A DNA stretch of 64,000 nucleotides from contig NC_020291.1 of the NCBI RefSeq assembly GCF_000340885.1, positions 5,641,001 through 5,705,000 on the forward strand, in the 5' to 3' direction. Numbering within the stretch: position 1 is the first letter of the stretch; each line of letters starts with the position of its first letter. The DNA is from Clostridium saccharoperbutylacetonicum N1-4(HMT) (GTDB taxonomy: Bacteria; Bacillota; Clostridia; Clostridiales; Clostridiaceae). The notes below the pieces were generated by a model that was given only the letters and a program-made list of their open reading frames with translations, ran no database searches and was not told the DNA's origin. Below are positions 48,142-56,757 of the stretch, in pieces. The translations under genes and the position numbers were made by a program.

Positions 48142-48443
48142 TCTTAAGCAACTCCTTAATTATTTTCTTTGCCTTATTGGCTCTTTTTCCTTGTAATCTA
48201 CAACTAAAAACTGTAATCGTCTTTTTGTTTATTACTTGATACTCTACAATATCCAATTACTTTTTTAGTTCTCTTAACAAGTGGCACTTGCAAAATTTTA
48301 TTAATTTGTTATTCAGAATAATATCAGTGTCTACCTTCTGTTATATGATCTGGTTTTAATTTTCCTTCATTATCCCACAATCTTAAAGTTTGAATACTTT
48401 TCCCTACTAATTTTGATAATTGACCAATTGTATAATACTTCAT
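48140..48443 (-). pseudogene. tnpA: Decayed IS607 TnpA serine recombinase
   Basis: The first 39 codons (48443 to a stop at 48324) encode MKYYTIGQLSKLVGKSIQTL and a MerR-like helix-turn-helix. After a frame break, RTKKVIGYCRVSSNKQKDD, the start of the serine recombinase domain with its nucleophile Ser, is legible near 48290-48213. It jumps directly into TVFSCRLQGKRANKAKKIIK, the family C-terminus, so about 130 residues of the catalytic domain are missing. The gene cannot make an active recombinase. Full-length relatives are about 200 residues. Confidence 0.85.
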
Positions 48444-48512
48444 GCTATCACCTCGTTATACATATTATGACAACATAAAGCTAATAATATTCAATATATT
48501 CTAGTATTTATT

Positions 48513-48956
48513 TTAAGACTGTTCATCCCCCTCTATAATTTGTATGACTTCATCTGCAGGTGCTTTTATTGAAAATATTATGTTTTCGTCTATCCTTAAC
48601 TTACTTTCATTTTCATTGATTTTTGTTTGATTTATTGATAAATTATTAGGACGTATTTCTTTATACCTAGCACTTGCTACATCAATTATAAATTTTTTAT
48701 TTTTAGCCCCTGTTATTTTCACAATAAGTCCATCTTCATTATTTTCAGTTTTAATTTTTATATCTATAATATTGTCCCCGTTTCCTCCACCACAACTTGT
48801 CTTTTTATCTTTTGGAACTTTTTCTATTATAGCTTCTCCTGTAATTGTCATCCAACCACCACTTAGATTTGACTTTATTAATACCTCTAATTTATATTTT
48901 TCTTCTATTTTTCTTAATGCTTCTCCTAATTCACATATATTTAACTCTAATGACAT
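48513..48956 (-). CDS. Hypothetical protein, beta-rich
   Basis: A 147-residue soluble protein I do not recognise. Predicted to be mostly beta strands with a Gly-rich turn SCGGGNGDN near 56. An ELGEALRKIEEKYKLEV helix opens it. No signal peptide. GAGGAG lies before the ATG at 48956. A 7-base tandem repeat lies immediately upstream of the ribosome site. Confidence 0.65.
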   Translation of the reverse strand: MSLELNICELGEALRKIEEKYKLEVLIKSNLSGGWMTITGEAIIEKVPKDKKTSCGGGNGDNIIDIKIKTENNEDGLIVKITGAKNKKFIIDVASARYKEIRPNNLSINQTKINENESKLRIDENIIFSIKAPADEVIQIIEGDEQS

Positions 48957-48984
48957 CTTCTTTCTCTCCTCACATTCCAATTTT

Positions 48985-49023
48985 CAATGCTCAATGCTCA
49001 ATGCTCAATGCTCAATGCTCAAT
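48985..49023 (-). repeat. 7-base tandem repeat CAATGCT, about 5.6 copies
   Basis: CAATGCT is repeated five full times plus CAAT, directly upstream of the ribosome site of the hypothetical gene at 48513-48956. A seven-base unit can change copy number by slippage and so change spacing of upstream promoter elements. Confidence 0.9.
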
Positions 49024-49075
49024 TTCATTTTTTAATATTCACGTTCATTCGTCAATTATTATAAAATTTTTTTTA

Positions 49076-49128
49076 ATTTATAAAAGAGAATATATTAAAC
49101 TAAGACAAACTTTTCTTAATATATTCTC
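49076..49128 (-). terminator. Terminator after the 48-residue gene
   Basis: GAGAATATATTAA pairs with TTAATATATTCTC (13 bp), followed by TTTTATAAATT on the minus strand, eight bases past the stop codon. Confidence 0.85.
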
Positions 49129-49135
49129 CATATTA

Positions 49136-49282
49136 CTATAGATGATCCTTTTCTTTGTGTGGAGGCGCTCCTATTTTTTTACCATCAATAATTCCTAGAT
49201 CTGCATTTCCTTTCGGATCAACTTTTCTCCACTCTGCATTAGATTTAGGTCTATCTTTTTTTCTATTTTTATTATTATCCAC
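49136..49282 (-). CDS. Small basic protein, 48 residues
   Basis: A short frame starting at GTG with GAGGTG seven bases ahead and a perfect terminator just after its stop. The product (first residues MDNNKNRKKDRPKSNAEW, then KVDPKGNADLGIIDGKKIG) is hydrophilic, Lys/Asn-rich, without membrane span. Signals at both ends make it a likely gene. Function unknown. Confidence 0.65.
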   Translation of the reverse strand: MDNNKNRKKDRPKSNAEWRKVDPKGNADLGIIDGKKIGAPPHKEKDHL

Positions 49283-49382
49283 TTGTATCACCTCATATGT
49301 TAGGGTGTACATTTTGAATTAATTTTATTCTTTTTATTACTTTATTAAATGCTTTATGTATGTCTCTTCCAAATATCAATAA

Positions 49383-50057
49383 TCATTGAATATTGATATT
49401 TGATATTTGGGCGATGTATTCTTTAATTTCAAATAAATCCTTAAAACTCTTTTTGCAATATTTCAATATTTCCTCATCTGGCTTTTTTAAATCTTCAACA
49501 TGTAATGCCAACATTTCAGCCTTATATGCAGCGTCAATGCCTGCAGAGGAATCCTCCACAACAGCACAATTTTCTGGAGCAATACCAATGCTTTGCGCTG
49601 CCTTTAAAAATATTTCTGGATTTGGTTTAGACTTTGTTATATCATCTCCGCAAATAACAGCATCAAATTCAGCTTCTATGTTAGCCATCTTTAACTGCAT
49701 AATCATTCTATCTCTTTTAGCTGAAGTCGCAAGTGCTATTTTAAAATTATTATTTTTAAGAAATCCCAATATTTCTTTTGCGCCAGGCTTCATAGGAACC
49801 TTGCCTTCTTCTACTGCCTGTTTTAACATTTTATCTTTTTCCTTATACATTTCTAGTATAGGCAAATCTTGACCATACACTTCTTTAAATATTTTCATTA
49901 CATTTTCTCGGCCACGCCCCATTACAGATGCATAAACTTCTTGTGTCATTGTATATCCATGCTTTTGAAATATCTCTATCCAGTGTTCTAAATAAATTCT
50001 TTCAGTATCAAATATTACTCCATCCATATCAAATAATACGGCTTTAATTTTTTTCAT
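49383..50057 (-). CDS. HAD superfamily phosphatase / beta-phosphoglucomutase-like
   Basis: A 224-residue HAD hydrolase. Motif I is FDMDGVIFDTE with nucleophile and acid Asp, motif II LATSAKRDRM, motif III the Lys of KSKPNPEIF, motif IV VEDSSAGIDAA. An alpha-helical cap between about 16 and 85 places it with subfamily IA (beta-phosphoglucomutase, phosphatases of sugar phosphates). Substrate not determinable. AGGAGG precedes the ATG at 50057. It is 45 bases downstream of a TetR gene on the same strand. Confidence 0.85.
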   Translation of the reverse strand: MKKIKAVLFDMDGVIFDTERIYLEHWIEIFQKHGYTMTQEVYASVMGRGRENVMKIFKEVYGQDLPILEMYKEKDKMLKQAVEEGKVPMKPGAKEILGFLKNNNFKIALATSAKRDRMIMQLKMANIEAEFDAVICGDDITKSKPNPEIFLKAAQSIGIAPENCAVVEDSSAGIDAAYKAEMLALHVEDLKKPDEEILKYCKKSFKDLFEIKEYIAQISNINIQ

Positions 50058-50102
50058 CTTGTTCCTCCTACCAATCCCCAATACTTTTGAAGCTTTATTA
50101 AT

Positions 50103-50720
50103 CTAAAATATTCCTAATATATCATATTCTTTAACGCTTCTTAATTCTGGTGCAACATTAAACATCGATTCATACATATATCTTGCTGCTGTCTTAAAAT
50201 CAAAACCGCCATTTTTAAGACTCCAGGTAACAGCTGTTGAATGAGTTATTTGTTTCAGTAATATAGCCAATACTTCTGGTTCTGCTTTATTTAAAAACTC
50301 TCCACTTTCTTGTCCTTTTCTTATTATCTCACATTCAACTTTAATCATTTCTTTTCTCTCTTCACTTATTTTAAAAGTTCCCACATCATCTTTTAAATTT
50401 TTTATAATTAATTGTTTCACAATATTTACACCTGAATTTTCAACAAAATCTAAAAAATTCTTATTTAAAAGCCATAATTGTTCAACATAAGAATCGGCAG
50501 TCAAAATTGTAGTAAGATCATAAGGAGTTACTTTACTTGGAATCTTATAATAGTCCCTTAAAAGTTCATCCTTAGATTTAAAGTAATAATAAAAGGTATG
50601 CTTGTTAATACCGCTTGCAGCACAAATTTCATTTAAAGTAACTGTTTCAAAAGTCTTCTCATTAAATAAATTAAGGGCAACTTCTCTTATTCGCTTCTTA
50701 GTTGAATTTTCATATTCCAC
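50103..50720 (-). CDS. TetR/AcrR regulator of the ABC efflux operon
   Basis: A 205-residue TetR-type regulator. The N-terminal helix-turn-helix (about 8-55) shows REVALNLFNEKTFETVTLNEI, then AASGINKHTFYYYFKSKDELL. The C-terminal half is helical and ligand-binding by analogy. It is divergent from the ABC exporter operon across 176 bases, the usual arrangement for a local repressor. GGAGGTGAAA precedes the start. Confidence 0.88.
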   Translation of the reverse strand: MEYENSTKKRIREVALNLFNEKTFETVTLNEICAASGINKHTFYYYFKSKDELLRDYYKIPSKVTPYDLTTILTADSYVEQLWLLNKNFLDFVENSGVNIVKQLIIKNLKDDVGTFKISEERKEMIKVECEIIRKGQESGEFLNKAEPEVLAILLKQITHSTAVTWSLKNGGFDFKTAARYMYESMFNVAPELRSVKEYDILGIF

Positions 50721-50896
50721 AATATTTCACCTCCATCTCCAAGTCATTACAATTCAGGTCAATAGTATCAACTACTTTTTAATATGTCAACCTTGAATTA
50801 TACTAACATTATATACTTTAACAACCGTATTTACAAACCTATTATACCGTAGTATCATAAAATCTATACAGTAGTTTAAAGAGGTGATGATTTTAT
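50721..50896. promoter_or_regulatory. Divergent control region of the ABC efflux locus
   Basis: Contains a plausible plus-strand promoter for the exporter (TTTACA, 17-base spacer, TATCAT, near 50830-50860). Repeated ACCGTA elements with imperfect dyad (ACCGTAGTAT and ATACAGTAG) overlap it. These are candidate TetR operator sites; the match is suggestive only. Confidence 0.4.
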
Positions 50897-52624
50897 ATGA
50901 CCAGATTAATGAAATACTTTGAACCCTATATTCTATTTATTCTACTTGCAGTTATGTTGTTATTTGGACAAGCAATTTGTGATCTTTCCTTGCCTGACTA
51001 TATGTCTGACATTGTTAATAAAGGAATAGCTAATAATAATTCACTTTATATAATAAAAACAGGCTTTAAAATGATTGGAATATCTCTTGTAAGTGCAATC
51101 TTCAGTGTTGCTGTAGGTTTTTTTGCTGCTAAAGTTGCTGCTGGACTGTCTCAAACTTTAAGAATTGATTTATTCAAAAAAGTAGAAAGCTTTTCCAGTG
51201 CCGAATTCGATAAATTTTCAACATCTTCTCTTATAACCAGAACAACCAATGATATTACCCAAATACAAACCCTTATTGTTATGGTTATAAGAATTGTTTT
51301 TTATGCACCAATTCTAGGTATTGGTGGTGTTATACACGCACTAGCAAATAGTAAATCCATGTCGTGGATTGTTGTGCTTTCTATAGTGGTGCTTTTATGT
51401 ATCATTTTAACTATGTTCGTTTTAGTAATGCCAAAATTCAAAATAGTTCAAAGCTTAATTGATAAGCTTAATTTAGTAGTTCGTGAAAATCTAGATGGTA
51501 TGCTTGTAATTAGAGCTTTTAATACTCAAAAATTCGAAGAAAATAGATTTGATAAAGCTAATAAAAATTTAACAGATACTAATCTTTTTATTAATAGAGT
51601 CACCTCGGGGATGATGCCTGCTATGATGTTATTAATGAATTTAGTTACAGTTTTAATTGTTTGGGTTGGAGCTAAGCAGGTATCCGCTTTTAAGATGGAT
51701 GTTGGAGAAATGATGGCATATATGCAATATGTTATGCAAATAATAATGGCATTTTTAATGATGGCAATGATGTTTATCATGATTCCAAGAGCTTCTGTTT
51801 CTGCAGCTCGTATTGCAGATGTTCTTGAAACAGACCCATCAATAAAAGATCCTATTTCTCCAGTAAATATTAAAGCTTCCTTAAAAGGGCTTATAGAATT
51901 TAAAAATGTCTGCTTTAGTTATCCTGGTGCAGAAGAAGATGTTCTTCATGATATTAATTTTATTGCAAAACCAGGTGAAACAACTGCTTTTATAGGTTCA
52001 ACAGGAAGTGGTAAATCCTCTTTGGTTAATTTAATTCCAAGATTTTATGATGCAACCAAAGGTGAAGTTTTAATAGATGGTATTAATGTAAATGACTTAT
52101 CTCTTTATGATTTAAGAAATAACTTAGGCTATGTACCACAAAAAGGAATTTTATTTTCTGGAACTATAAACAGCAACATTGCTTATGGTGGCAAAAACTC
52201 AACTGAAGCTGATATTTTAAAAGCAGCTGAAATAGCTCAAGCAATGGAATTTATAGATTCAAAAGAAGATCGATTTGAAACTTCAATAGCACAAGGTGGT
52301 AATAATGTTTCCGGTGGTCAAAAGCAACGTTTGTCAATTGCTCGTGCCTTGGTTAAAAAACCTCAAATATGTATTTTTGATGACAGTTTTTCAGCCTTAG
52401 ATTTTAAAACAGATGCTGCCCTTAGAAGAGCAATAAAGAATGAAACTGGTTCAAGTACAGTTTTACTAGTAGCCCAAAGAATAAGCACAATAATGACTGC
52501 AGACCAAATAATAGTTTTAGATAAAGGTCATATTGTTGGGAAAGGTACACACAATGAACTTATGGAAACTTGTGAAGTCTATAAGGAAATTGCTTTATCT
52601 CAGCTTAGCAAGGAGGAATTATAA
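50897..52624 (+). CDS. ABC exporter half-transporter with degenerate ATPase site
   Basis: A 575-residue half-transporter: six membrane helices in the first 300 residues, then an ATP-binding cassette. Walker A is GSTGSGKSS near 370, the signature NVSGGQKQR near 471, Walker B ICIFDDSFSALD near 490. The Walker B catalytic Glu is Asp (FDDS), as in the inactive-site partner of heterodimeric exporters such as BmrC. GAGGTG precedes the ATG. Its stop codon overlaps the next gene's start (TAATG), and the two should form one heterodimer. Confidence 0.92.
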   Translation: MTRLMKYFEPYILFILLAVMLLFGQAICDLSLPDYMSDIVNKGIANNNSLYIIKTGFKMIGISLVSAIFSVAVGFFAAKVAAGLSQTLRIDLFKKVESFSSAEFDKFSTSSLITRTTNDITQIQTLIVMVIRIVFYAPILGIGGVIHALANSKSMSWIVVLSIVVLLCIILTMFVLVMPKFKIVQSLIDKLNLVVRENLDGMLVIRAFNTQKFEENRFDKANKNLTDTNLFINRVTSGMMPAMMLLMNLVTVLIVWVGAKQVSAFKMDVGEMMAYMQYVMQIIMAFLMMAMMFIMIPRASVSAARIADVLETDPSIKDPISPVNIKASLKGLIEFKNVCFSYPGAEEDVLHDINFIAKPGETTAFIGSTGSGKSSLVNLIPRFYDATKGEVLIDGINVNDLSLYDLRNNLGYVPQKGILFSGTINSNIAYGGKNSTEADILKAAEIAQAMEFIDSKEDRFETSIAQGGNNVSGGQKQRLSIARALVKKPQICIFDDSFSALDFKTDAALRRAIKNETGSSTVLLVAQRISTIMTADQIIVLDKGHIVGKGTHNELMETCEVYKEIALSQLSKEEL

Positions 52625-54477
52625 TGAGTGAAAAAAAGCCAGCTTCACGTGGAAGAGGTCCTATGGGCATGGGCGGCGGTATGGGAGCAATGGCTGGAGG
52701 AGAAAAAGCAAAAAACTTTAAAAGTACAATGCTTACTTTATTTTCATATATGTCAGAATTCAAAGGAAGAATAATTGTAGTTATAATTTTTGCTATATTT
52801 TCATCTATTTTTTCCATTGTAGGACCTAAAATTCTAGGTAAAGCAACAACAAAACTTTTTGAAGGTTTAATTGCCTGGAGTATGGGTTTAAATCTTTTAA
52901 CAGATTTCGATTATATAAGAAATTGCATTTTATTACTTGTATTTTTATATATTATTTCTTCAGTTTTTGCATATGTTCAAGCTTATATAATGTCTGGAGT
53001 ATCCATGAAAATAACTTACAGATTCAGAAAAGATATTTCAGAAAAAATAAATAAGCTTCCATTAAAATATTTTGATACAAGAACTCATGGAGAAGTATTA
53101 TCTAGAATAACTAATGATGTTGATACCTTAAGTCAAACTTTAAATCAAAGTTTAACTCAATTAATAACTTCTACAACAACTGTTATTGGTGTACTAGTAA
53201 TGATGCTTAGCATAAGCCCTCTATTAACCCTTGTTGCATTTTTGACAATACCATTATCAGGTGGTCTCATTGTATCTGTTGCAAAGAAATCACAAAAGTA
53301 TTTCAAAACTCAACAAGAATATATTGGACATATGAATGGACATATTGAAGAAATATATTCTGGTCACAATGTGGTTCAAGTATTCAATGGTGAAGAAGAG
53401 GCTATATCTAAATTCGAAAAATTAAATGAGGAAGTATATGATTCAGCTTGGAAATCTCAATTTCTTTCAGGAATGATGATGCCAATTATGACCTTTGTAG
53501 GTAATATTGGTTATGTTTTAGTCTGTATCTTAGGTGGATATTTGGCTGCTAAAAAAACCATAGATGTTGGTGATGTTCAAGCCTTTATTCAATATATACG
53601 TTCTTTTAATCAGCCAATTGCTCAATTAGCTAATATCTCCAATACTTTACAATCAACGGCTGCTGCTGCTGAACGTGTATTTGAATTTTTAGGTGAAGAA
53701 GAACAAACTCCTGAAGCTGAAAGTCCTATAAAACTTGATAAAGTAATTGGGAATGTTGAATTTAAAAATGTAAAATTTGGTTATAACGATGATAAAATCA
53801 TTATTAATAATTTTTCTTCTATAATAAAAGCAGGACAAAAGGTTGCCATAGTTGGTCCTACTGGTGCTGGAAAATCTACAATAATAAAACTATTAATGCG
53901 TTTCTATGATATTAATTCTGGCGCAATTTTAGTTGATAATCATAATATTAATGATTTTACCAGAAATGATCTGCGAAGTATGTTTGGTATGGTACTTCAA
54001 GATACTTGGCTGTACAATGCAAGCATTTTAGATAATATTAAGTATGGAAATTTTGATGCTACTCATGAGCAGATAATTAAGGCTTCAAAGGCTGCTCATT
54101 GTGATGAATTTATACGAGCTCTACCTGATGGATATGACTTAATCCTAAATGAAGAAGCAAGCAATATATCTCAGGGACAAAAACAGCTTTTAACTATTGC
54201 TCGTACAATTCTAGCAGATCCTAAAATACTTATTTTAGATGAAGCAACAAGTTCTGTAGACACTAGAACAGAAGTCCTTATTCAAAAAGCAATGGATAAT
54301 CTTATGTCTAATAGAACAAGCTTTGTAATTGCTCATAGATTATCGACTATAAAAAATGCCGATGTAATTCTAGTAATGAAGGATGGCGATATTATAGAGC
54401 AAGGTAATCATGAAACTTTACTTAAAGCCAATGGCTTCTATTCTGGACTTTATAAGAGTCAGTTTGAAAATAGTTAA
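52624..54477 (+). CDS. ABC exporter half-transporter, catalytic partner
   Basis: A 617-residue partner. A Met/Gly-rich N-terminal tail (GRGPMGMGGGMGAMAGG) precedes six helices. Cassette motifs are GPTGAGKST near 420, NISQGQKQL near 518 and Walker B ILILDEATSSVD near 538 with the catalytic Glu intact. The signature serine-glycine is SQG rather than SGG, a further asymmetry known in heterodimeric exporters (BmrD, LmrD-type). It is encoded overlapping the first half-transporter by one base. AGGAGG lies upstream within the preceding gene. Confidence 0.92.
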   Translation: MSEKKPASRGRGPMGMGGGMGAMAGGEKAKNFKSTMLTLFSYMSEFKGRIIVVIIFAIFSSIFSIVGPKILGKATTKLFEGLIAWSMGLNLLTDFDYIRNCILLLVFLYIISSVFAYVQAYIMSGVSMKITYRFRKDISEKINKLPLKYFDTRTHGEVLSRITNDVDTLSQTLNQSLTQLITSTTTVIGVLVMMLSISPLLTLVAFLTIPLSGGLIVSVAKKSQKYFKTQQEYIGHMNGHIEEIYSGHNVVQVFNGEEEAISKFEKLNEEVYDSAWKSQFLSGMMMPIMTFVGNIGYVLVCILGGYLAAKKTIDVGDVQAFIQYIRSFNQPIAQLANISNTLQSTAAAAERVFEFLGEEEQTPEAESPIKLDKVIGNVEFKNVKFGYNDDKIIINNFSSIIKAGQKVAIVGPTGAGKSTIIKLLMRFYDINSGAILVDNHNINDFTRNDLRSMFGMVLQDTWLYNASILDNIKYGNFDATHEQIIKASKAAHCDEFIRALPDGYDLILNEEASNISQGQKQLLTIARTILADPKILILDEATSSVDTRTEVLIQKAMDNLMSNRTSFVIAHRLSTIKNADVILVMKDGDIIEQGNHETLLKANGFYSGLYKSQFENS

Positions 54478-54520
54478 TCAATGATCATTTAACATTTCTA
54501 ATATAAAGGAGAAGTGAGTT

Positions 54521-55183
54521 ATGGAACAATCAAAGAAAGCTAAATTAAAAAAAGTTTTTTCTAAAAAAACACTTTATTCAATTATTATTGTACTTGTAAT
54601 CCTTGCTGGTAGCGTAGGCTATTATTTTTATAGTAAAAGTATTAATTATTTCACTACTGATAATGCTAAAGTTACAGCAAAAATGTATCCAATTACTCCA
54701 GTGACTTCTGGAAAAATTTTAGAATGGAATGTAAGTGCTGGTGATTTAGTAAAGAAAGATGAAGTATTGGGGAGACAGGAAGTCTTACCATACATTACGT
54801 CTCCTATAGACGGCACTGTAGTAAAAAGTGATGCTATCAAAAACCAAACTGTTGCTGCAACAAACCAGCTTGCTGTGGTTGCTGATACAGCTAACATGTA
54901 TATAGGCGTTAATGTTGAGGAAACAGATATAATGAAAATCAAGGTTGGACAACAAACAGAAGTTGAAATAGATGCCTACCCTGGTAAAACTTTTAAAGGC
55001 AAAGTAACTGACATAGACGATACAACACAAACTTACTTTTCAGCTTCAGCTACAAGTCTTACAACTAGTGGAACCTACACAAAAGTTACTCAGCTTATAC
55101 CAATTAAAATAACTATCGATAATAATGAAAAACTGCCTATGACCTTAGGGATGAATGCAGTAGTTTCAATAAAACTCAGATAA
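54521..55183 (+). CDS. Short membrane-anchored biotinyl-lipoyl-like adaptor
   Basis: A 220-residue membrane fusion protein. One N-terminal membrane helix (about 18-38) is followed by the split lipoyl domain (ITPVTSGKILEWNVSAGDLVKKDEVLGRQ, closing at SPIDGTVVKSDAIKNQTVA) with almost no coiled coil between, then a beta-barrel (VNVEETDIMKIKVGQQTEVEI). It resembles EmrA/HlyD without the long hairpin. A homologous protein lies in the MFS operon at 58320. A TAAAGGAGAAG site precedes the ATG, 43 bases after the ABC genes. Confidence 0.87.
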   Translation: MEQSKKAKLKKVFSKKTLYSIIIVLVILAGSVGYYFYSKSINYFTTDNAKVTAKMYPITPVTSGKILEWNVSAGDLVKKDEVLGRQEVLPYITSPIDGTVVKSDAIKNQTVAATNQLAVVADTANMYIGVNVEETDIMKIKVGQQTEVEIDAYPGKTFKGKVTDIDDTTQTYFSASATSLTTSGTYTKVTQLIPIKITIDNNEKLPMTLGMNAVVSIKLR

Positions 55184-55217
55184 CTAATTCTAAATAATAC
55201 GAAAGGATTGGATAGAT

Positions 55218-56546
55218 ATGAAGAAAGTAATTTTAGGTGCTTTATGTTTAATATGTACAAGTACATTATTAATAAGCTGCAATAATAATTCAGATATAGC
55301 CAATGTAACTATCACTAAAGTAAAAATGTCTAATTCAATAAGTGATAATACTTATACTGCAAATGTTGAATCTGGAGATAAAATTTCTATAATTCCAAGT
55401 GCCGCAGGTAAGATTCAAACAATAAATGTTGATGTTGGACAATCTGTAAAAAAAGGCGATACTCTTTTTACTATTGATAATACAGAATTAACCTATAAAG
55501 TAAATCAAGCGCAAGCAAACTATGATGCTGCTAATATAGCATATGACAAAACTGCTGGTGGTTCAGCTAAACAAGCTCAAAATGATGCTGCAACTGCTTT
55601 AGAAAAAGCAAAGAATGAGTTAAAGGATGCACAAAATCAATACCAAAATAATACTGCCATTGCTTCTGCTCAAACTGCTTATAATGATGCAAAAGCAAAT
55701 TATGACCGTACTAATACCCTTTATCAAGCTGCCGCAGCTACAAAGGTTGATTTAGATACTGCAAAAAGTAAATTGGATACTGCTTCAGCTGCTTTAGATA
55801 TAGCAAAAGCTACTGCTGAAACAAGGCTAAATAATGCAAAGACTAGTTTTGCTGCTGCAAGCCAAAATGCTTCAATTACAAGTTCAGTTTTAAATCCTGA
55901 TAATATTGCTGCTGCAAAAGCTCAAGTGGATAGTGCTAAAGCTGCCTTAGATATAGCAAATCATCAGCTTGAAAATGCAACTGTAACTGCTCCTATTGAT
56001 GGGAAAATAAGTGCAAAAAATATTTCAGTTGGGGAATTAGCTCCTACACAAACCCCTTCACTTGTTTTAGAAAATGAAGCTGCCCTTAATGTTCTCATTA
56101 AAGTTACTGAAACCAATATAAATTCAATAGCTGTAGGAATGGCTGCAAAAATATCTGTACCATCTACTGGAATATCTTACGATGGAGCCATAACTACAAT
56201 TTCACCTTCAGCAGATCAAAAAACAGGTATGTTTGATGTTAAGATAAATATTACTAATCCAGACGATAAAATAAAAATAGGTATGGTAACTAATATTTCA
56301 CTTGTAGATTCAAAGTCAGATAATTCTTTATTAGTTCCAAATGAATCTGTAATTAATGAAGATGGCAGCTCCTATATATATGTTATTAATGGTGATAAAT
56401 TAACTAAACGAGCTGTAACGCTTGGACAAGCAAAAAATCAATATATTGAAGTTAAAGATGGCGTATCAGCTGATGATCAAGTAGTAGTTGAAGGTAGTTC
56501 AAATATGAAAGATAACGGAAAATTTAATATAGTTAAAAGTAATTAA
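55218..56546 (+). CDS. Lipoprotein adaptor of the RND/HlyD type
   Basis: A 442-residue lipoprotein. A signal peptide ends in a lipobox-like LLISC near 21. The lipoyl half-motif AAGKIQTINVDVGQSVKKGD near 66 leads into a long Ala/Asp/Lys-rich coiled-coil hairpin (about 100-235). The second lipoyl half is ATVTAPIDGKISAKNISVGE near 258, then a beta-barrel and a membrane-proximal domain (LLVPNESVINEDG onward). In Gram-negatives such proteins bridge to an outer-membrane channel; here there is none, so it probably spans part of the thick wall. It follows the short adaptor by 34 bases. Confidence 0.88.
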   Translation: MKKVILGALCLICTSTLLISCNNNSDIANVTITKVKMSNSISDNTYTANVESGDKISIIPSAAGKIQTINVDVGQSVKKGDTLFTIDNTELTYKVNQAQANYDAANIAYDKTAGGSAKQAQNDAATALEKAKNELKDAQNQYQNNTAIASAQTAYNDAKANYDRTNTLYQAAAATKVDLDTAKSKLDTASAALDIAKATAETRLNNAKTSFAAASQNASITSSVLNPDNIAAAKAQVDSAKAALDIANHQLENATVTAPIDGKISAKNISVGELAPTQTPSLVLENEAALNVLIKVTETNINSIAVGMAAKISVPSTGISYDGAITTISPSADQKTGMFDVKINITNPDDKIKIGMVTNISLVDSKSDNSLLVPNESVINEDGSSYIYVINGDKLTKRAVTLGQAKNQYIEVKDGVSADDQVVVEGSSNMKDNGKFNIVKSN

Positions 56547-56658
56547 TATATTTCAATTGTCAATGAGCAATACTCAATTATCATTGAACATTGATTGATG
56601 ACTTTCTTTGGAAATCATTAAATTTTGAACAATTATTTTTACAACTATACATCATAAT

Positions 56659-56705
56659 AAAACTCCTCACAATATATTTTATATATTACTGAGGAGTTTT
56701 ACTTT
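56659..56705. terminator. Bidirectional terminator between the two efflux operons
   Basis: AAAACTCCTCA pairs with TGAGGAGTTTT (11 bp, 20-base loop) between convergent operons. T-rich tails occur on both strands. Confidence 0.88.
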
Positions 56706-56757
56706 ATGCTTATTGTAGTCTACAAATTTTAATATTTCAAAAAACCTTCCTAGTCAT

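Larger units (their letters stand above)
46880..48450 (-). mobile_element. IS607-type insertion sequence, recombinase decayed
   Basis: Order on the minus strand is a broken tnpA (48140-48443) overlapping an intact tnpB (46996-48141), the layout of IS607 elements. MerR-like and YCRVSS text identifies tnpA as a serine recombinase of this family rather than the Y1 enzyme of IS605. Ends are not precisely defined because IS607 elements lack terminal inverted repeats and target duplications. The outer limits given are estimates. Confidence 0.75.
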
